From: Klebsiella sp. RHBSTW-00484
GTDB taxonomy: Bacteria; Pseudomonadota; Gammaproteobacteria; Enterobacterales; Enterobacteriaceae
Reading direction: 5' to 3'
Assembly: GCF_013705725.1 (NCBI RefSeq)
Contig: NZ_CP055481.1
Location: forward strand, 3,658,001-3,722,000
Length of the DNA: 64,000 bases
Within the stretch, counting starts at the first letter, position 1. Every line of letters begins with the position of its first letter. The notes under the pieces are model-generated. The model saw only the letters and a program-made list of their open reading frames with translations. It was not told where the DNA came from and made no database searches. This document shows positions 23,363 to 32,668 of the stretch, piece by piece. Made by a program: the position numbers and the translations under genes.

Positions 23363-23572
23363 ACTCTTAAATTTCCTATCAAAACTCGCTTTCGCGATGG
23401 TTTTCGTAGTGTATAAAATGTTGAAAAATTTGCAACTAAATCCCGGCAGGTCTTACCACGATTTTACGCTATTTTGCGGCTTTTTGCCCTCATAACGCAA
23501 ATCATTTTGCACAAAACATTACTGTGAATCGCACGGACTGCGCGGTTCCTGAGCGTTTTGCACAAATCTCGG

Positions 23573-24307
23573 TCAGACCATATACATCCCGCCGTTGACG
23601 TGCAAAGTTTCACCGGTGATGTAACTCGCTTCGTCAGAAGCTAAAAATGCAACCGCACTGGCGATTTCATTTGGAGAGCCGAGGCGCCCCGCAGGAACTG
23701 CCGCCAGAGTACCCGCACGCTGCTCATCGGTCAGCGCACGTGTCATGTCCGTTTCAATAAAGCCCGGAGCAACAACGTTTACAGTAATACCGCGTGACGC
23801 AACTTCGCGAGCCAGTGATTTACTGAAGCCAATCAGACCCGCTTTCGCCGCAGCGTAGTTGGCCTGACCTGCATTTCCCATGGTACCAACCACAGAACCG
23901 ATAGTGATAATACGTCCATGACGCTTTTTCATCATAGCGCGCATTACCGCTTTTGACAGACGGAAAACAGATGACAGGTTGGTTTCGATAATATCGTTCC
24001 ACTCATCATCTTTCATGCGCATTAACAGGTTATCACGAGTAATCCCGGCATTGTTCACCAGGATATCAACTTCACCAAATTCTGCGCGAATATTTCCCAG
24101 AACAGATTCGATAGATGCCGGATCGGTCACATTCAACAGCAGACCTTTGCCATTGGCACCTAAATAATCGCTGATCGCCTGCGCACCGCTTTCGCTGGTT
24201 GCAGTACCGATAACTTTCGCGCCACGGGCAACGAGCGTTTCAGCAATTGCGCGGCCAATCCCGCGACTTGCACCGGTAACCAGCGCGATTTTTCCTTCAA
24301 AACTCAT
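23573..24307 (-). CDS. fabG: 3-oxoacyl-ACP reductase
   Basis: NADPH-dependent short-chain reductase of 244 residues. The cofactor motif TGASRGIGRAIA is near residue 12. Active-site residues are Ser in GSVVGTMG, and Tyr and Lys in YAAAKAGLIG (about 151 and 155). It reduces 3-ketoacyl-ACP in each elongation round. Twelve bases separate it from fabD upstream. Confidence 0.99.
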   Translation of the reverse strand: MSFEGKIALVTGASRGIGRAIAETLVARGAKVIGTATSESGAQAISDYLGANGKGLLLNVTDPASIESVLGNIRAEFGEVDILVNNAGITRDNLLMRMKDDEWNDIIETNLSSVFRLSKAVMRAMMKKRHGRIITIGSVVGTMGNAGQANYAAAKAGLIGFSKSLAREVASRGITVNVVAPGFIETDMTRALTDEQRAGTLAAVPAGRLGSPNEIASAVAFLASDEASYITGETLHVNGGMYMV

Positions 24308-24319
24308 GGTTTTCCTCTT

Positions 24320-25249
24320 TTATTGCTCAAGCGCCGCAGACATGGCCGCCGGCTCGTTAAGCGCGGAGGCAGTCAGGGTGTCAACAATACGTTTAGTCAG
24401 GCCGGTGAGGACTTTACCCGGCCCCACTTCATACAGATGCTCAACGCCCTGTGACGCCATAAACTCAACGGTTTTGGTCCACTGAACCGGGCTATACAGC
24501 TGGCGGATCAATGCATCACGGATAGCATCAGGTGTAGTTTCACACTTCACGTCAACGTTGTTCACAACCTGAACAGTCGGCGTGTTAAAGGTGATTTTTT
24601 GTAATTCAACGGCCAATTTTTCAGCAGCAGGCTTCATCAATGCACAGTGGGACGGCACGCTGACCGGCAGCGGCAACGCACGTTTAGCGCCCGCAGCTTT
24701 ACACGCTGCGCCAGCGCGCTCTACGGCTTCTTTGTTACCGGCAATAACAACCTGTCCCGGCGAATTAAAGTTTACCGGAGAAACCACCAGGCCTTCAGCA
24801 GACTCTTCACAGGCTTTCGCAATTGATGCATCGTCAAGACCAATGATAGCTGACATTGCGCCGGTACCTTCTGGTACGGCTTCCTGCATGAATTTGCCAC
24901 GCATCTCAACCAGACGCACCGCATCGGCAAAATCGATAACGCCCGCACAGACCAGTGCAGAATACTCACCCAGGCTATGACCCGCCAACAGCGCCGGTGC
25001 TTGACCACCCTGCTGCTGCCAGACACGATACAACGCGACGGATGCTGTCAGCAGCGCCGGTTGTGTCTGCCAGGTTTTGTTCAGTTCTTCCGCTGGGCCT
25101 TGCTGTACAAGCGCCCACAGATCGTAACCCAACGCCGCAGAGGCTTCACGGAATGTCTCTTCGACTACCGGGTAAGCGGCTGCCATATCGGACAGCATCC
25201 CGACGGTCTGAGAGCCCTGTCCCGGGAACACAAAAGCAAATTGCGTCAT
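24320..25249 (-). CDS. fabD: Malonyl-CoA:ACP transacylase
   Basis: 309-residue acyltransferase that loads malonyl groups onto ACP. The GxSxG nucleophile is in AGHSLGEYSAL (Ser near residue 92), and the histidine partner is in VPSHCALMKPA (about 201). The gene follows fabH after 15 bases in the leftward fab operon. Confidence 0.99.
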   Translation of the reverse strand: MTQFAFVFPGQGSQTVGMLSDMAAAYPVVEETFREASAALGYDLWALVQQGPAEELNKTWQTQPALLTASVALYRVWQQQGGQAPALLAGHSLGEYSALVCAGVIDFADAVRLVEMRGKFMQEAVPEGTGAMSAIIGLDDASIAKACEESAEGLVVSPVNFNSPGQVVIAGNKEAVERAGAACKAAGAKRALPLPVSVPSHCALMKPAAEKLAVELQKITFNTPTVQVVNNVDVKCETTPDAIRDALIRQLYSPVQWTKTVEFMASQGVEHLYEVGPGKVLTGLTKRIVDTLTASALNEPAAMSAALEQ

Positions 25250-25264
25250 GTTTAAATCCTTATA

Positions 25265-26218
25265 CTAAAAACGAACCAGCGCGGAACCCCAGGTGAAACC
25301 ACCACCAAAGGCTTCCAGCAGAATGAGCTGACCACGCTGGATACGGCCATCACGAACGGCCTCATCCAGCGCGCAAGGAACAGAGGCTGCTGAAGTATTA
25401 CCATGTCTGTCGAGAGTAACCACCACGTTATCCATCGACATCCCCAGCTTTTTCGCCGTGGCGCTGATAATACGCAGGTTGGCCTGATGCGGCACCAGCC
25501 AATCCAGCGCAGAACGCTCGAGGTTATTCGCCGCCAGGGTCTCATCAACGATATGCGCCAGTTCGGTCACGGCAACTTTAAAGACTTCGTTGCCCGCCAT
25601 CGTCAGATAAATTGAGTTGTCAGGATCAACGCGATCGGCGTTCGGCAGCGTCAGCAGTTCACCGTAGCTACCATCCGCATGCAGATGCGTAGAGATAATA
25701 CCCGGCTCTTCAGAAGCGCCCAGCACAACCGCACCAGCGCCATCGCCAAAGATGATGATGGTTCCACGATCGGTCGGATCGCAGGTTCGCGCCAGCACAT
25801 CAGCACCAATGACCAGCGCGTAATCAACCGCACCGTTTTTAACGTATTGATCGGCGACGCTCAGCGCGTAGGTGAAACCCGCACATGCAGCAGCAACGTC
25901 AAACGCCGGGCAACCCTTAATGCCCAGCATTGATTGAACCTGGCAAGCAGAACTTGGAAATGCATGGGTACCGGAGGTGGTCGCAACAATAATCAGACCA
26001 ATTTGTTCCGGCTTAACGCCCGCCATGTCCAGTGCATTCTTAGCGGCTGCAAAGCCCATCGTAGCAACTGTTTCATTCGGTGCGGCAATACGACGCTCAC
26101 GGATACCTGTGCGAGTGACAATCCACTCGTCAGACGTATCTACCATGTTTTCTAGTTCAGCGTTCGTACGCACGTGCTCAGGCAGATAACTGCCGGTACC
26201 AACAATCTTCGTATACAT
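25265..26218 (-). CDS. fabH: Beta-ketoacyl-ACP synthase III
   Basis: 317-residue enzyme that starts fatty-acid synthesis by condensing acetyl-CoA with malonyl-ACP. The triad is visible: Cys in [13 protein letters not shown] (about 112), His in [10 protein letters not shown] (about 244) and Asn in [10 protein letters not shown] (about 274). It lies 53 bases downstream of plsX on the same strand. Confidence 0.99.
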   Translation of the reverse strand: MYTKIVGTGSYLPEHVRTNAELENMVDTSDEWIVTRTGIRERRIAAPNETVATMGFAAAKNALDMAGVKPEQIGLIIVATTSGTHAFPSSACQVQSMLGIKGCPAFDVAAACAGFTYALSVADQYVKNGAVDYALVIGADVLARTCDPTDRGTIIIFGDGAGAVVLGASEEPGIISTHLHADGSYGELLTLPNADRVDPDNSIYLTMAGNEVFKVAVTELAHIVDETLAANNLERSALDWLVPHQANLRIISATAKKLGMSMDNVVVTLDRHGNTSAASVPCALDEAVRDGRIQRGQLILLEAFGGGFTWGSALVRF

Positions 26219-26271
26219 GTACGCTCAGTCACTCTTGGGTAATATACCTGGCTTACTCAAACTACCGGGCG

Positions 26272-27369
26272 TCAGTCGTTACCAGTTATCCCAGTCTGAG
26301 AACCGGAACTCCCGCTTCTGCCGCCCTCAGGCAGTTCGAAACCTGTAGGGTATAAAGATTCCAGGCGAGCGGCAATCCGCTGAGGGATCTGCCGCTGCAC
26401 CGCCTGCACTGCCTGCTCTATCGCTACGCTAAAGGCGCGCTGATTGGCAGCACCGTGACTTTTAATCACGGAACCGCGCAATCCTAACAGACAGGCGCCA
26501 TTATACTGGTCGGGGTTGAGGTGACTGAATCGCCTCGACAGGCTTTTTTGTAACCAACGCTTTAATAAAAGCAGCCACCACGACCTTTTTTTCCCCTCTC
26601 CCTGTGATTTCAACAGTGAAAGGAACATTCTGACCACACCTTCCATCGTTTTTAATGTGACGTTGCCCGTGAATCCATCACAAACCAAAACATCCGTCTT
26701 ACCCGTCAACAACTCGTTGGCTTCCAGATAGCCAATATAGTTGAGGGTTGGCAAGGTTTTTAAAACCGCCGCCGCATCGCGAATACTGCTGAGACCTTTC
26801 ATCTCTTCTTCGCCAATGTTCAGTAATGCAACCCGGGGATTTTGAATACCGATGACCTCTTCGGCTAAAACTGCCCCCATCACCGCAAACTGCACCAGCA
26901 TAGTACTATCGCAATCTACGTTAGCGCCTAAATCCAGCACCACCGTTTTGCCCTTTTGCTGATGCGGTAGCATCGTTACCAGCGCAGGACGCTCAATACC
27001 TTCGATGGGTTTGAGCAATAGTTTAGCCAACCCCATCAGCGCCCCGGTATTACCGGCACTAACGCAGGCCTGTGCCCGTCCTTCTTTCACTAATTCCAGC
27101 GCCACGCGCATTGAGCTACCGCGACTGGCGCGGATCGCTTGTGCGGGTCGCGCATCACTGGCAATAACTGACTGCGCAGGAATCACCTGCAGACGTGAAC
27201 GTTGTTCAAAATCAGCTTTGGCTAGTAATGGCGTGATAGTGTCGGGATCGCCGACTAAAAGAAGTGTGAGTTGATAATTAGAGTTCAGTGCCTGCAATGC
27301 TGCAGGCACTGTCACGGAGGGTCCGAAATCTCCCCCCATGACATCTAACGCCAGGGTTAGACGTGTCAA
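26272..27369 (-). CDS. plsX: Phosphate acyltransferase PlsX
   Basis: Peripheral membrane enzyme that makes acyl-phosphate from acyl-ACP, feeding PlsY in phospholipid synthesis. The family start [14 protein letters not shown] and the [30 protein letters not shown] region are present. The start is taken as TTG at 27369, as in E. coli, giving 365 residues against 356 there. The ATG at 27423 would add 18 residues running into the preceding repeat. The C-terminus is about 9 residues longer than in E. coli and glycine/serine-rich. A perfect 11-bp inverted repeat lies within codons about 20-28. Confidence 0.95.
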   Translation of the reverse strand: MTRLTLALDVMGGDFGPSVTVPAALQALNSNYQLTLLLVGDPDTITPLLAKADFEQRSRLQVIPAQSVIASDARPAQAIRASRGSSMRVALELVKEGRAQACVSAGNTGALMGLAKLLLKPIEGIERPALVTMLPHQQKGKTVVLDLGANVDCDSTMLVQFAVMGAVLAEEVIGIQNPRVALLNIGEEEMKGLSSIRDAAAVLKTLPTLNYIGYLEANELLTGKTDVLVCDGFTGNVTLKTMEGVVRMFLSLLKSQGEGKKRSWWLLLLKRWLQKSLSRRFSHLNPDQYNGACLLGLRGSVIKSHGAANQRAFSVAIEQAVQAVQRQIPQRIAARLESLYPTGFELPEGGRSGSSGSQTGITGND

Positions 27370-27439
27370 GATATCGTCGCTGCTCGGTTTAGTTATTCCC
27401 CAGTTACCCGGGGAAATCCTCACTAAGCTTCATCACGCT

Positions 27440-27563
27440 TTTACTCTTTGTCTTTCACGCTGCAAGTGCGTTGACTGCGCTCGTTCACACCAGTCACATA
27501 GTCATCTATGCTGCTGGCGCTTCTCTTGCTTGCGTCTTCTTGCAACGCGAAATCCATGGAGTA
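27440..27563 (-). repeat. Diverged ERIC-like repeat between rpmF and plsX
   Basis: About 124 bases align, in reverse orientation, with the ERIC element at 29871-29997. Shared blocks include TGCAAGTGCGTTGACTGCG (ERIC copy TGCACGTGCGTTGGCTGCG), CGTTCACACCAGTCAC and CTTGCAACGCGAA. The central palindrome has decayed. It fills almost the entire rpmF-plsX gap and must be transcribed with the operon. Confidence 0.7.
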
Positions 27564-27571
27564 ATGCGTGA

Positions 27572-27757
<186 letters not shown>

Positions 27758-27761
27758 TCAA

Positions 27762-28283
27762 TTACTTATGCTTTAAGCTGGCTAATACGGCAAATGGGTT
27801 TGGTTTTTGTGCCTCTTCAGGCAGTTCGCCAAAGACCATGTCCGCGTCGGACACTTCACAGTGTTCAGAATCATGCACCGGAACTACAGGCAAGAAGAGG
27901 ATAATTTCATCTTCAACCAGCGCCTGCAGATCGATTTCACCGAATTCGTTAACCTCAATCGGCTCATACGCTTCCGGCAGTGCTTCCGCCTGTTCGTCAT
28001 TTCTGACGGGGCTGAAACAATACGTTGTGTGGACATGATAAGGAAACGGTTTCCCGCAACGCTGGCATTCGAGGGTTACCGACACCGTTGCATCGCCGTT
28101 TATCACGGCAAGGCGCTGATTATCAATAGCGAACGATATGCTGCATTCCACATCGCTGTCCACGCTGACTACAGAATCGGCGACACGCACAACTTGATCA
28201 CGGGTATAGATACCTTGGTAATCTAAGCGTTTTTGAGCCGTGCGAACCGGATCGAGAGTCAGGGGTAATTTTACCTTTTGCAT
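27762..28283 (-). CDS. yceD: YceD, 23S rRNA accumulation protein
   Basis: 173-residue DUF177 protein. E. coli YceD is needed for normal 23S rRNA accumulation, and plant homologues act in chloroplast rRNA processing. The conserved CxxC in [15 protein letters not shown] (near residue 73) and the C-terminal [10 protein letters not shown] are present. First gene of the yceD-rpmF-plsX-fab run, divergent from yceF. Confidence 0.95.
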   Translation of the reverse strand: MQKVKLPLTLDPVRTAQKRLDYQGIYTRDQVVRVADSVVSVDSDVECSISFAIDNQRLAVINGDATVSVTLECQRCGKPFPYHVHTTYCFSPVRNDEQAEALPEAYEPIEVNEFGEIDLQALVEDEIILFLPVVPVHDSEHCEVSDADMVFGELPEEAQKPNPFAVLASLKHK

Positions 28284-28324
28284 AGGGCGCGCATATTAAC
28301 TTTGTAATGTCATAGAGTCAAAGA

Positions 28325-28348
28325 AAAAGGCAGCCTCAGGTTGCCTTT
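28325..28348. other. Hairpin in the yceD-yceF divergent region
   Basis: AAGGCAGCC and GGTTGCCTT form a stem flanked by an A-run and TTTTG. In E. coli the small RNA SraB is encoded at this position, in the direction of yceD. A counterpart is possible, but conservation cannot be judged here. Confidence 0.3.
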
Positions 28349-28424
28349 TGCCAATTATTCGCACACATTGCGGCGCATAGTTTAAAATGATGCTCTGCGA
28401 AGCGCTACATGTGGATGAAAAAAT

Positions 28425-29009
28425 ATGTCTGAACTGATCCTGGCGTCAACCTCTCCATGGCGGCGAATGCTGCTGGAGAAGCTTTCAGTGCCTTTTGAAT
28501 GCGCAGCACCGGACGTTGATGAAACGCCGCTGCCAGGTGAATCGGCACGCCAGCTGGTGATGCGTCTGGCACAAGCAAAGGCCCAAGCCCTCGCCGAACG
28601 CTTTCCACACCACCTTATTATAGGTTCCGATCAGGTTTGCGTCCTGGATGGTGAAATCACTGGCAAACCACATAGCGAAGAAAACGCCCATCGTCAGCTA
28701 AAGAAAGCCAGCGGCACCATCGTGACCTTCTACACCGGTCTGGCACTGTACAATTCAACTAATGGTCATTTACAGACCGAATGCGAACCCTTTGACGTTC
28801 ATTTCCGCCGTTTAAGCGACCAGGAAATTGACAGCTATGTGCGCAAAGAAAACCCACTACAATGCGCTGGAAGTTTCAAAAGCGAAGGATTAGGCATCAC
28901 GCTTTTTGAACGTCTTGAAGGCCGCGACCCAAATGCACTGGTCGGCCTACCGTTAATCGCCTTATGCCAAATGCTCCGCCGGGAAGGATTTAACCCCTTA
29001 CTCACATAA
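28425..29009 (+). CDS. yceF: Nucleoside triphosphate pyrophosphatase YceF (Maf-like, m7GTP)
   Basis: Maf/HAM1-superfamily house-cleaning pyrophosphatase of 194 residues. The E. coli enzyme prefers 7-methyl-GTP. The signature [17 protein letters not shown] at the N-terminus (tryptophan marks the YceF subgroup), the catalytic GSDQVC region near residue 68 and [17 protein letters not shown] are seen. It is followed by a hairpin at 29022-29057. Confidence 0.96.
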   Translation: MSELILASTSPWRRMLLEKLSVPFECAAPDVDETPLPGESARQLVMRLAQAKAQALAERFPHHLIIGSDQVCVLDGEITGKPHSEENAHRQLKKASGTIVTFYTGLALYNSTNGHLQTECEPFDVHFRRLSDQEIDSYVRKENPLQCAGSFKSEGLGITLFERLEGRDPNALVGLPLIALCQMLRREGFNPLLT

Positions 29010-29021
29010 GCAGGCGTTAAA

Positions 29022-29057
29022 ATGGGATCGGAGGTTTTAATATCCTCCCGATCCCAT
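29022..29057. terminator. Hairpin between convergent yceF and the exporter gene
   Basis: ATGGGATCGGAGG and CCTCCCGATCCCAT pair with one bulge. It lies in the 60-base gap between two convergent genes and could end both, although there is no long T-run. Confidence 0.6.
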
Positions 29058-29069
29058 AACGACCCCATT

Positions 29070-29855
29070 TTACGCAAGAGCCATCAGGCTGGTAAACAGC
29101 ATGTTGCCGCCGACAAATAACAGCACGCAATACACGATGCGCAGGAACGTCTCTTTATTAATGCGCTGCAGGAAGGCCATTCCCAGGAAGAAGCCAATCG
29201 CCGCCATAGGGAAACCGACTGTCAGTGCGCCCCCAAGATGCTCCGTCCACGCGCCATTACGATACTGGTTAAATGCGTTCCAGGTGTTAAATACCACCCA
29301 TACCATATTCATGGTATTACGGAATTTTTCTTTTTCCTTAACGGCTTCGATGGTGTAAACGGTAATCAGCGGACCACCAATAGTAAATGCACCGTGTACG
29401 ACACCACCTAAAATAAGGCAGCCATAGCGAAAACATTTTTTCACTGTCGTATCTGGCACATTTACGGCTTCTACTTTTTTAAAGATCAACGGATTGACGA
29501 TATGCTTGTAAATGTTCATTACTGCAATAATCGTGACCATTGCGCCAATACAGATTTTCGCTACATTGGGACTAATTGTATAAAATAAGTAGTTACCGAC
29601 TAATATTCCCGGAACGCACAGGGCGACTATTTTCCCTAAATCTTTCCAGGAAACATCGCGCCAGGTTCTGACCGCCAGAAAATATAAAAAAGGTAAGGTA
29701 ATCAACGTACCATAAGGTACCCCTACCGATGTTCCTAGTAAACCGTTGGTCACTGATGCCGCGATAACGGTACAGCCAAATCCGGTACATCCCTGAACAA
29801 AAAAACCGACAATTTGCATTAAACCGACAAGTATAAAATCAGTATTGAAACTCAT
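29070..29855 (-). CDS. TauE/SafE-family anion exporter (putative sulfonate exporter)
   Basis: 261-residue integral membrane protein of the TauE/SafE (DUF81) family with about eight hydrophobic segments. A glycine-rich repeat starts with QIVGFFVQGCTGFGCTVIAAS near residue 14, and a second half contains LILGGVVHGAFTIGGPLITVY. Members export sulfite, sulfoacetate or other small sulfur anions. It lies downstream of the glycyl radical enzyme on the same strand but is separated by 295 bases holding hairpins and an ERIC repeat. By context I infer export of 3-hydroxypropanesulfonate, or possibly sulfite. Confidence 0.85.
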   Translation of the reverse strand: MSFNTDFILVGLMQIVGFFVQGCTGFGCTVIAASVTNGLLGTSVGVPYGTLITLPFLYFLAVRTWRDVSWKDLGKIVALCVPGILVGNYLFYTISPNVAKICIGAMVTIIAVMNIYKHIVNPLIFKKVEAVNVPDTTVKKCFRYGCLILGGVVHGAFTIGGPLITVYTIEAVKEKEKFRNTMNMVWVVFNTWNAFNQYRNGAWTEHLGGALTVGFPMAAIGFFLGMAFLQRINKETFLRIVYCVLLFVGGNMLFTSLMALA

Positions 29856-29870
29856 GATATCCGCCCTGGA

Positions 29871-29997
29871 TATACCCTAAATAATTCGAGTTGCAGGAAG
29901 GCGGCAAGTGAGCGAATCCCCAGGAACTTACTCATGTAAGTGACTGGGGTGAACGAACGCAGCCAACGCACGTGCAACTTGAAGTATGACGGGTATA
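29871..29997. repeat. ERIC (IRU) element, 127 bp
   Basis: Ends TATACCC and GGGTATA enclose exactly 127 bases. The core GCGAATCCCCAGGAACTTAC and the segment GTAAGTGACTGGGGTGAACG match the classical ERIC1R and ERIC2 primer regions. It lies between the glycyl radical enzyme gene and the exporter gene. Confidence 0.95.
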
Positions 29998-30038
29998 TAA
30001 AGATACTCGCATTATCTCTGGCTTTTTCCCACCAAACC

Positions 30039-30105
30039 AGAGAGGTCAGGATGTGGGTCGGCCTCTCTTTTTTGTCCCGGAGATGTAAACCCCATATCTC
30101 CGGGA
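30039..30105. terminator. Two hairpins downstream of the glycyl radical enzyme gene
   Basis: AGAGAGG (30040-30046) pairs with CCTCTCT (30063-30069), which is followed by TTTTT on the plus strand. CCCGGAGAT (30077-30085) pairs with ATCTCCGGG (30097-30105). Reading leftward, the second hairpin comes 46 bases after the enzyme's stop and could limit readthrough into the exporter. Confidence 0.55.
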
Positions 30106-30150
30106 TAACAAAAAATTAATAGCCTTCCCACAACATGCTGCACGTTATTA

Positions 30151-32631
30151 TCAGAAATGAAGTTCAGTGCGCTGAATCAAATCTTTCTGTAACGGTTTGC
30201 CGAGTTCGACAAAATAAGCGCTATAACCCGCAACGCGAACCAGCATATCTTTATAATCCTCCGGCTTTTTCTGCGCGGCGCGCATGGTAGCCGAGCTCAT
30301 GATATTGAACTGAACATGCATCGCCTGCTTGGCAATATACTCATCAATAAAACTCAGCAGATTATCGCGCCCTTCGACCCCAGCCACCGCTTCTTGTGGG
30401 AATCGAAGATTCATCAGAGTACCGTTGGTTGCCAGGCTATGGTCAACTTTGGTTAATGAATTGACTAACGCTGTTGGCCCGCAGATGTCATGAGAGCCGC
30501 CGTCAGTGTGAACTGGCCCCATGTTATCGGAGATAGGCTCAAATTTTTTACGTCCATCAATAGAAGCATTTGTGTTCAGACCCATGCCGACGTTGGCATT
30601 CACGGAATAAACGCCTGGACTGAATTCTCCCCCACGCGGCGTCTTTCTACCGCTGATATGGCGGCAATAGCATTCAAACATGAATTTGAACAGATCATCC
30701 GCATAATCATCATCGTTGCCGTAGTGGCGCACCTTCGAGCTATTGACCAATGCGTACAGTTTTTCATGGCCGACCCAGTTGTCCTTAACTGCCTGCAGCA
30801 TCTCGGCACCGCTATAACGCTTCTCGTCGAACACCAACTGTTTGATGGTTGCCAGGCTGTCAGCACAGGTCGCCATACCCGCTGCCTGCGGAGCGATACC
30901 GTTGTACTTCGCGCCGCCTTCAGTCAAATCCTTACCTGAAATCATACAGTCTTCATAGAAAGCGGAGACGTAGGGAACAGGCTTTAGCTCGCGGTGTGCG
31001 TTGTCGATAATATTCAGACTACTGCACATTTGATCGGTCCAGTATTCAAACTGTTGATCGACGCTTGCCAGAACTTCATCGAAACTCTTATAGGTATCCA
31101 GGCTGCCGGTATCAGGCCCCAACTGCTCACCGGTACTCAGGCTACGGCCACCGTTGACCACCATCTCCATCATTTTTGGCGTATTCACATAAGCCGCATC
31201 ATGCCAGCCATATTCTTTACCCGCTAAATCCAGCTCGACGCAGCCAACAACGCAGTAATCTCTGGCCTCTTCGAGAGTCATTCCTTTACGCATCATGCCT
31301 TTAATAGAAGGCGCATCATTGAATAGCTTCGGATGTCCGTAACCCGCACGGATACACTCAACGGTCTTAATTTTTAGTTCATAAGGCGTATTTTCATGCA
31401 TGCGAACACAAACCCACGGGTTCATCATTCGCGTATGGGCTGAACCTTCCAGCATCAGCATCGTCAGATCGTTAGTCGCATCATTCCCCTCGCGATCGAC
31501 GCCGCCAAGAGTCAGGCTTTCACCGCCAAAACCACGACCGTTACGCACCGCAACGGTGCCTTTGTCTTTTAGCTTGGTGGGGTTATTCATCTTCACGTAC
31601 TGAACTTCGATTAACTCAAGTGCGAACTCTTTAGTCATCGTGTTGTTCTTCATATCCGCCGCGAACCACGGATAAAGCCACTGATCCATGCGGCCATAGG
31701 AAATGGAGTGCCCATTACTTTCAATTTGGATTAGCGTTGTGGCGAAATTGAACAACTGCAGCGCTTGCCAGAATGTCTGCGGTACCCCACCGGCGATCTG
31801 CTGACAGTTTAACGCCATGGTTTCGAGCTCTTGCTTTCTCTGCGGGTTTTCTTCTTTTTCAGCAGACTCTTTAGCCAATTTTGCATATCGCGCAATATAT
31901 TTTTTAGCCGCTTCAAGTTCGATAATCATCGCTGTATAGAAGTCACGCTTGTCGCCATATTCAGGATCACGCTTGCTTAACTTTTCCAATCCGGCTTGAG
32001 CATTGTCGATCAGACCGTTATAACCCACAGCCATTAAACGGGCGTAATCAATCGCCAGATGCCCTGCTCCGGCATAATGATAAAGATTGGTCTGGAATAT
32101 CTTCTCGCCAACTTCAGACCCTTTAGTCTGATCTTTTTCAAGCCGACTGTTGATCAAATCATCAACGGTTTTACCTTCCCAATATTGGCAAAGTTCAACG
32201 ATTTCCTTGCGTTCCTTATCATTGCGAATATAAAACTGATCGTTGGCACGTTCTTCAAAAGGAGAATGCAGGATCTCATTAATGATCCAGTTAACAGAGA
32301 ACTCAGGATATATCGGTGATGCTTTGGCCGGGGCAGCTATTTCACCAAGAATAAGATCTTCATCATAAATATATAACTTGGTATTCAGCAGGATGTTTTC
32401 AAACGCCCTGGCACACTTCAGCTTACGCGGTGCATCTTCATGCTTCTGATATGCTTCAGTTACCAGTCTTAAGCGTTCAACATCAATATCATAAGGCCTG
32501 TCGAGAAACGCCTGCCGCAGGCGATTGACACGGGGATATGGAGACCAGTCTTCATGATGAACTTGATAGCCCAGGCTATAGGTCTTATCAAAAGGCTGGG
32601 TCCCACATGCAGTAGTATGATTCACTTTCAT
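30151..32631 (-). CDS. hpfG: Glycyl radical enzyme, probable 2,3-dihydroxypropane-1-sulfonate dehydratase
   Basis: 826-residue PFL-like glycyl radical enzyme. The radical glycine is Gly802 in RVAGYSAYF, 25 residues from the C-terminus. The thiyl Cys464 and catalytic Glu466 lie in CVVGCVELD, the C-x-E pattern of eliminase/dehydratase members; true pyruvate formate-lyase has adjacent cysteines. Neighbours are its own activase, an iron-type alcohol dehydrogenase, an anion importer and a TauE-type exporter. This matches the K. oxytoca HpfG pathway, in which DHPS is dehydrated to 3-sulfopropionaldehyde. Alternatives are glycerol or propanediol dehydratase, or a sulfite-lyase such as HpsG. The anion transporters argue against a neutral diol, and the adjacent reductase favours dehydration. 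Substrate assignment is inferred. Confidence 0.75.
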   Translation of the reverse strand: MKVNHTTACGTQPFDKTYSLGYQVHHEDWSPYPRVNRLRQAFLDRPYDIDVERLRLVTEAYQKHEDAPRKLKCARAFENILLNTKLYIYDEDLILGEIAAPAKASPIYPEFSVNWIINEILHSPFEERANDQFYIRNDKERKEIVELCQYWEGKTVDDLINSRLEKDQTKGSEVGEKIFQTNLYHYAGAGHLAIDYARLMAVGYNGLIDNAQAGLEKLSKRDPEYGDKRDFYTAMIIELEAAKKYIARYAKLAKESAEKEENPQRKQELETMALNCQQIAGGVPQTFWQALQLFNFATTLIQIESNGHSISYGRMDQWLYPWFAADMKNNTMTKEFALELIEVQYVKMNNPTKLKDKGTVAVRNGRGFGGESLTLGGVDREGNDATNDLTMLMLEGSAHTRMMNPWVCVRMHENTPYELKIKTVECIRAGYGHPKLFNDAPSIKGMMRKGMTLEEARDYCVVGCVELDLAGKEYGWHDAAYVNTPKMMEMVVNGGRSLSTGEQLGPDTGSLDTYKSFDEVLASVDQQFEYWTDQMCSSLNIIDNAHRELKPVPYVSAFYEDCMISGKDLTEGGAKYNGIAPQAAGMATCADSLATIKQLVFDEKRYSGAEMLQAVKDNWVGHEKLYALVNSSKVRHYGNDDDYADDLFKFMFECYCRHISGRKTPRGGEFSPGVYSVNANVGMGLNTNASIDGRKKFEPISDNMGPVHTDGGSHDICGPTALVNSLTKVDHSLATNGTLMNLRFPQEAVAGVEGRDNLLSFIDEYIAKQAMHVQFNIMSSATMRAAQKKPEDYKDMLVRVAGYSAYFVELGKPLQKDLIQRTELHF

Positions 32632-32668
32632 AGAAGTTATCCCATTTAAGATTGAAATAAAATATTGA

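Noticed and set aside
28284..28424. SraB small RNA gene
   Set aside because: Position corresponds to E. coli sraB and a hairpin exists, but promoter and sequence conservation cannot be confirmed by eye. Only the hairpin was listed.
30151..32631. Pyruvate formate-lyase
   Set aside because: True PFL has two adjacent active-site cysteines. Here a single cysteine sits in GCVE with a catalytic glutamate, and the activase carries extra ferredoxin clusters.
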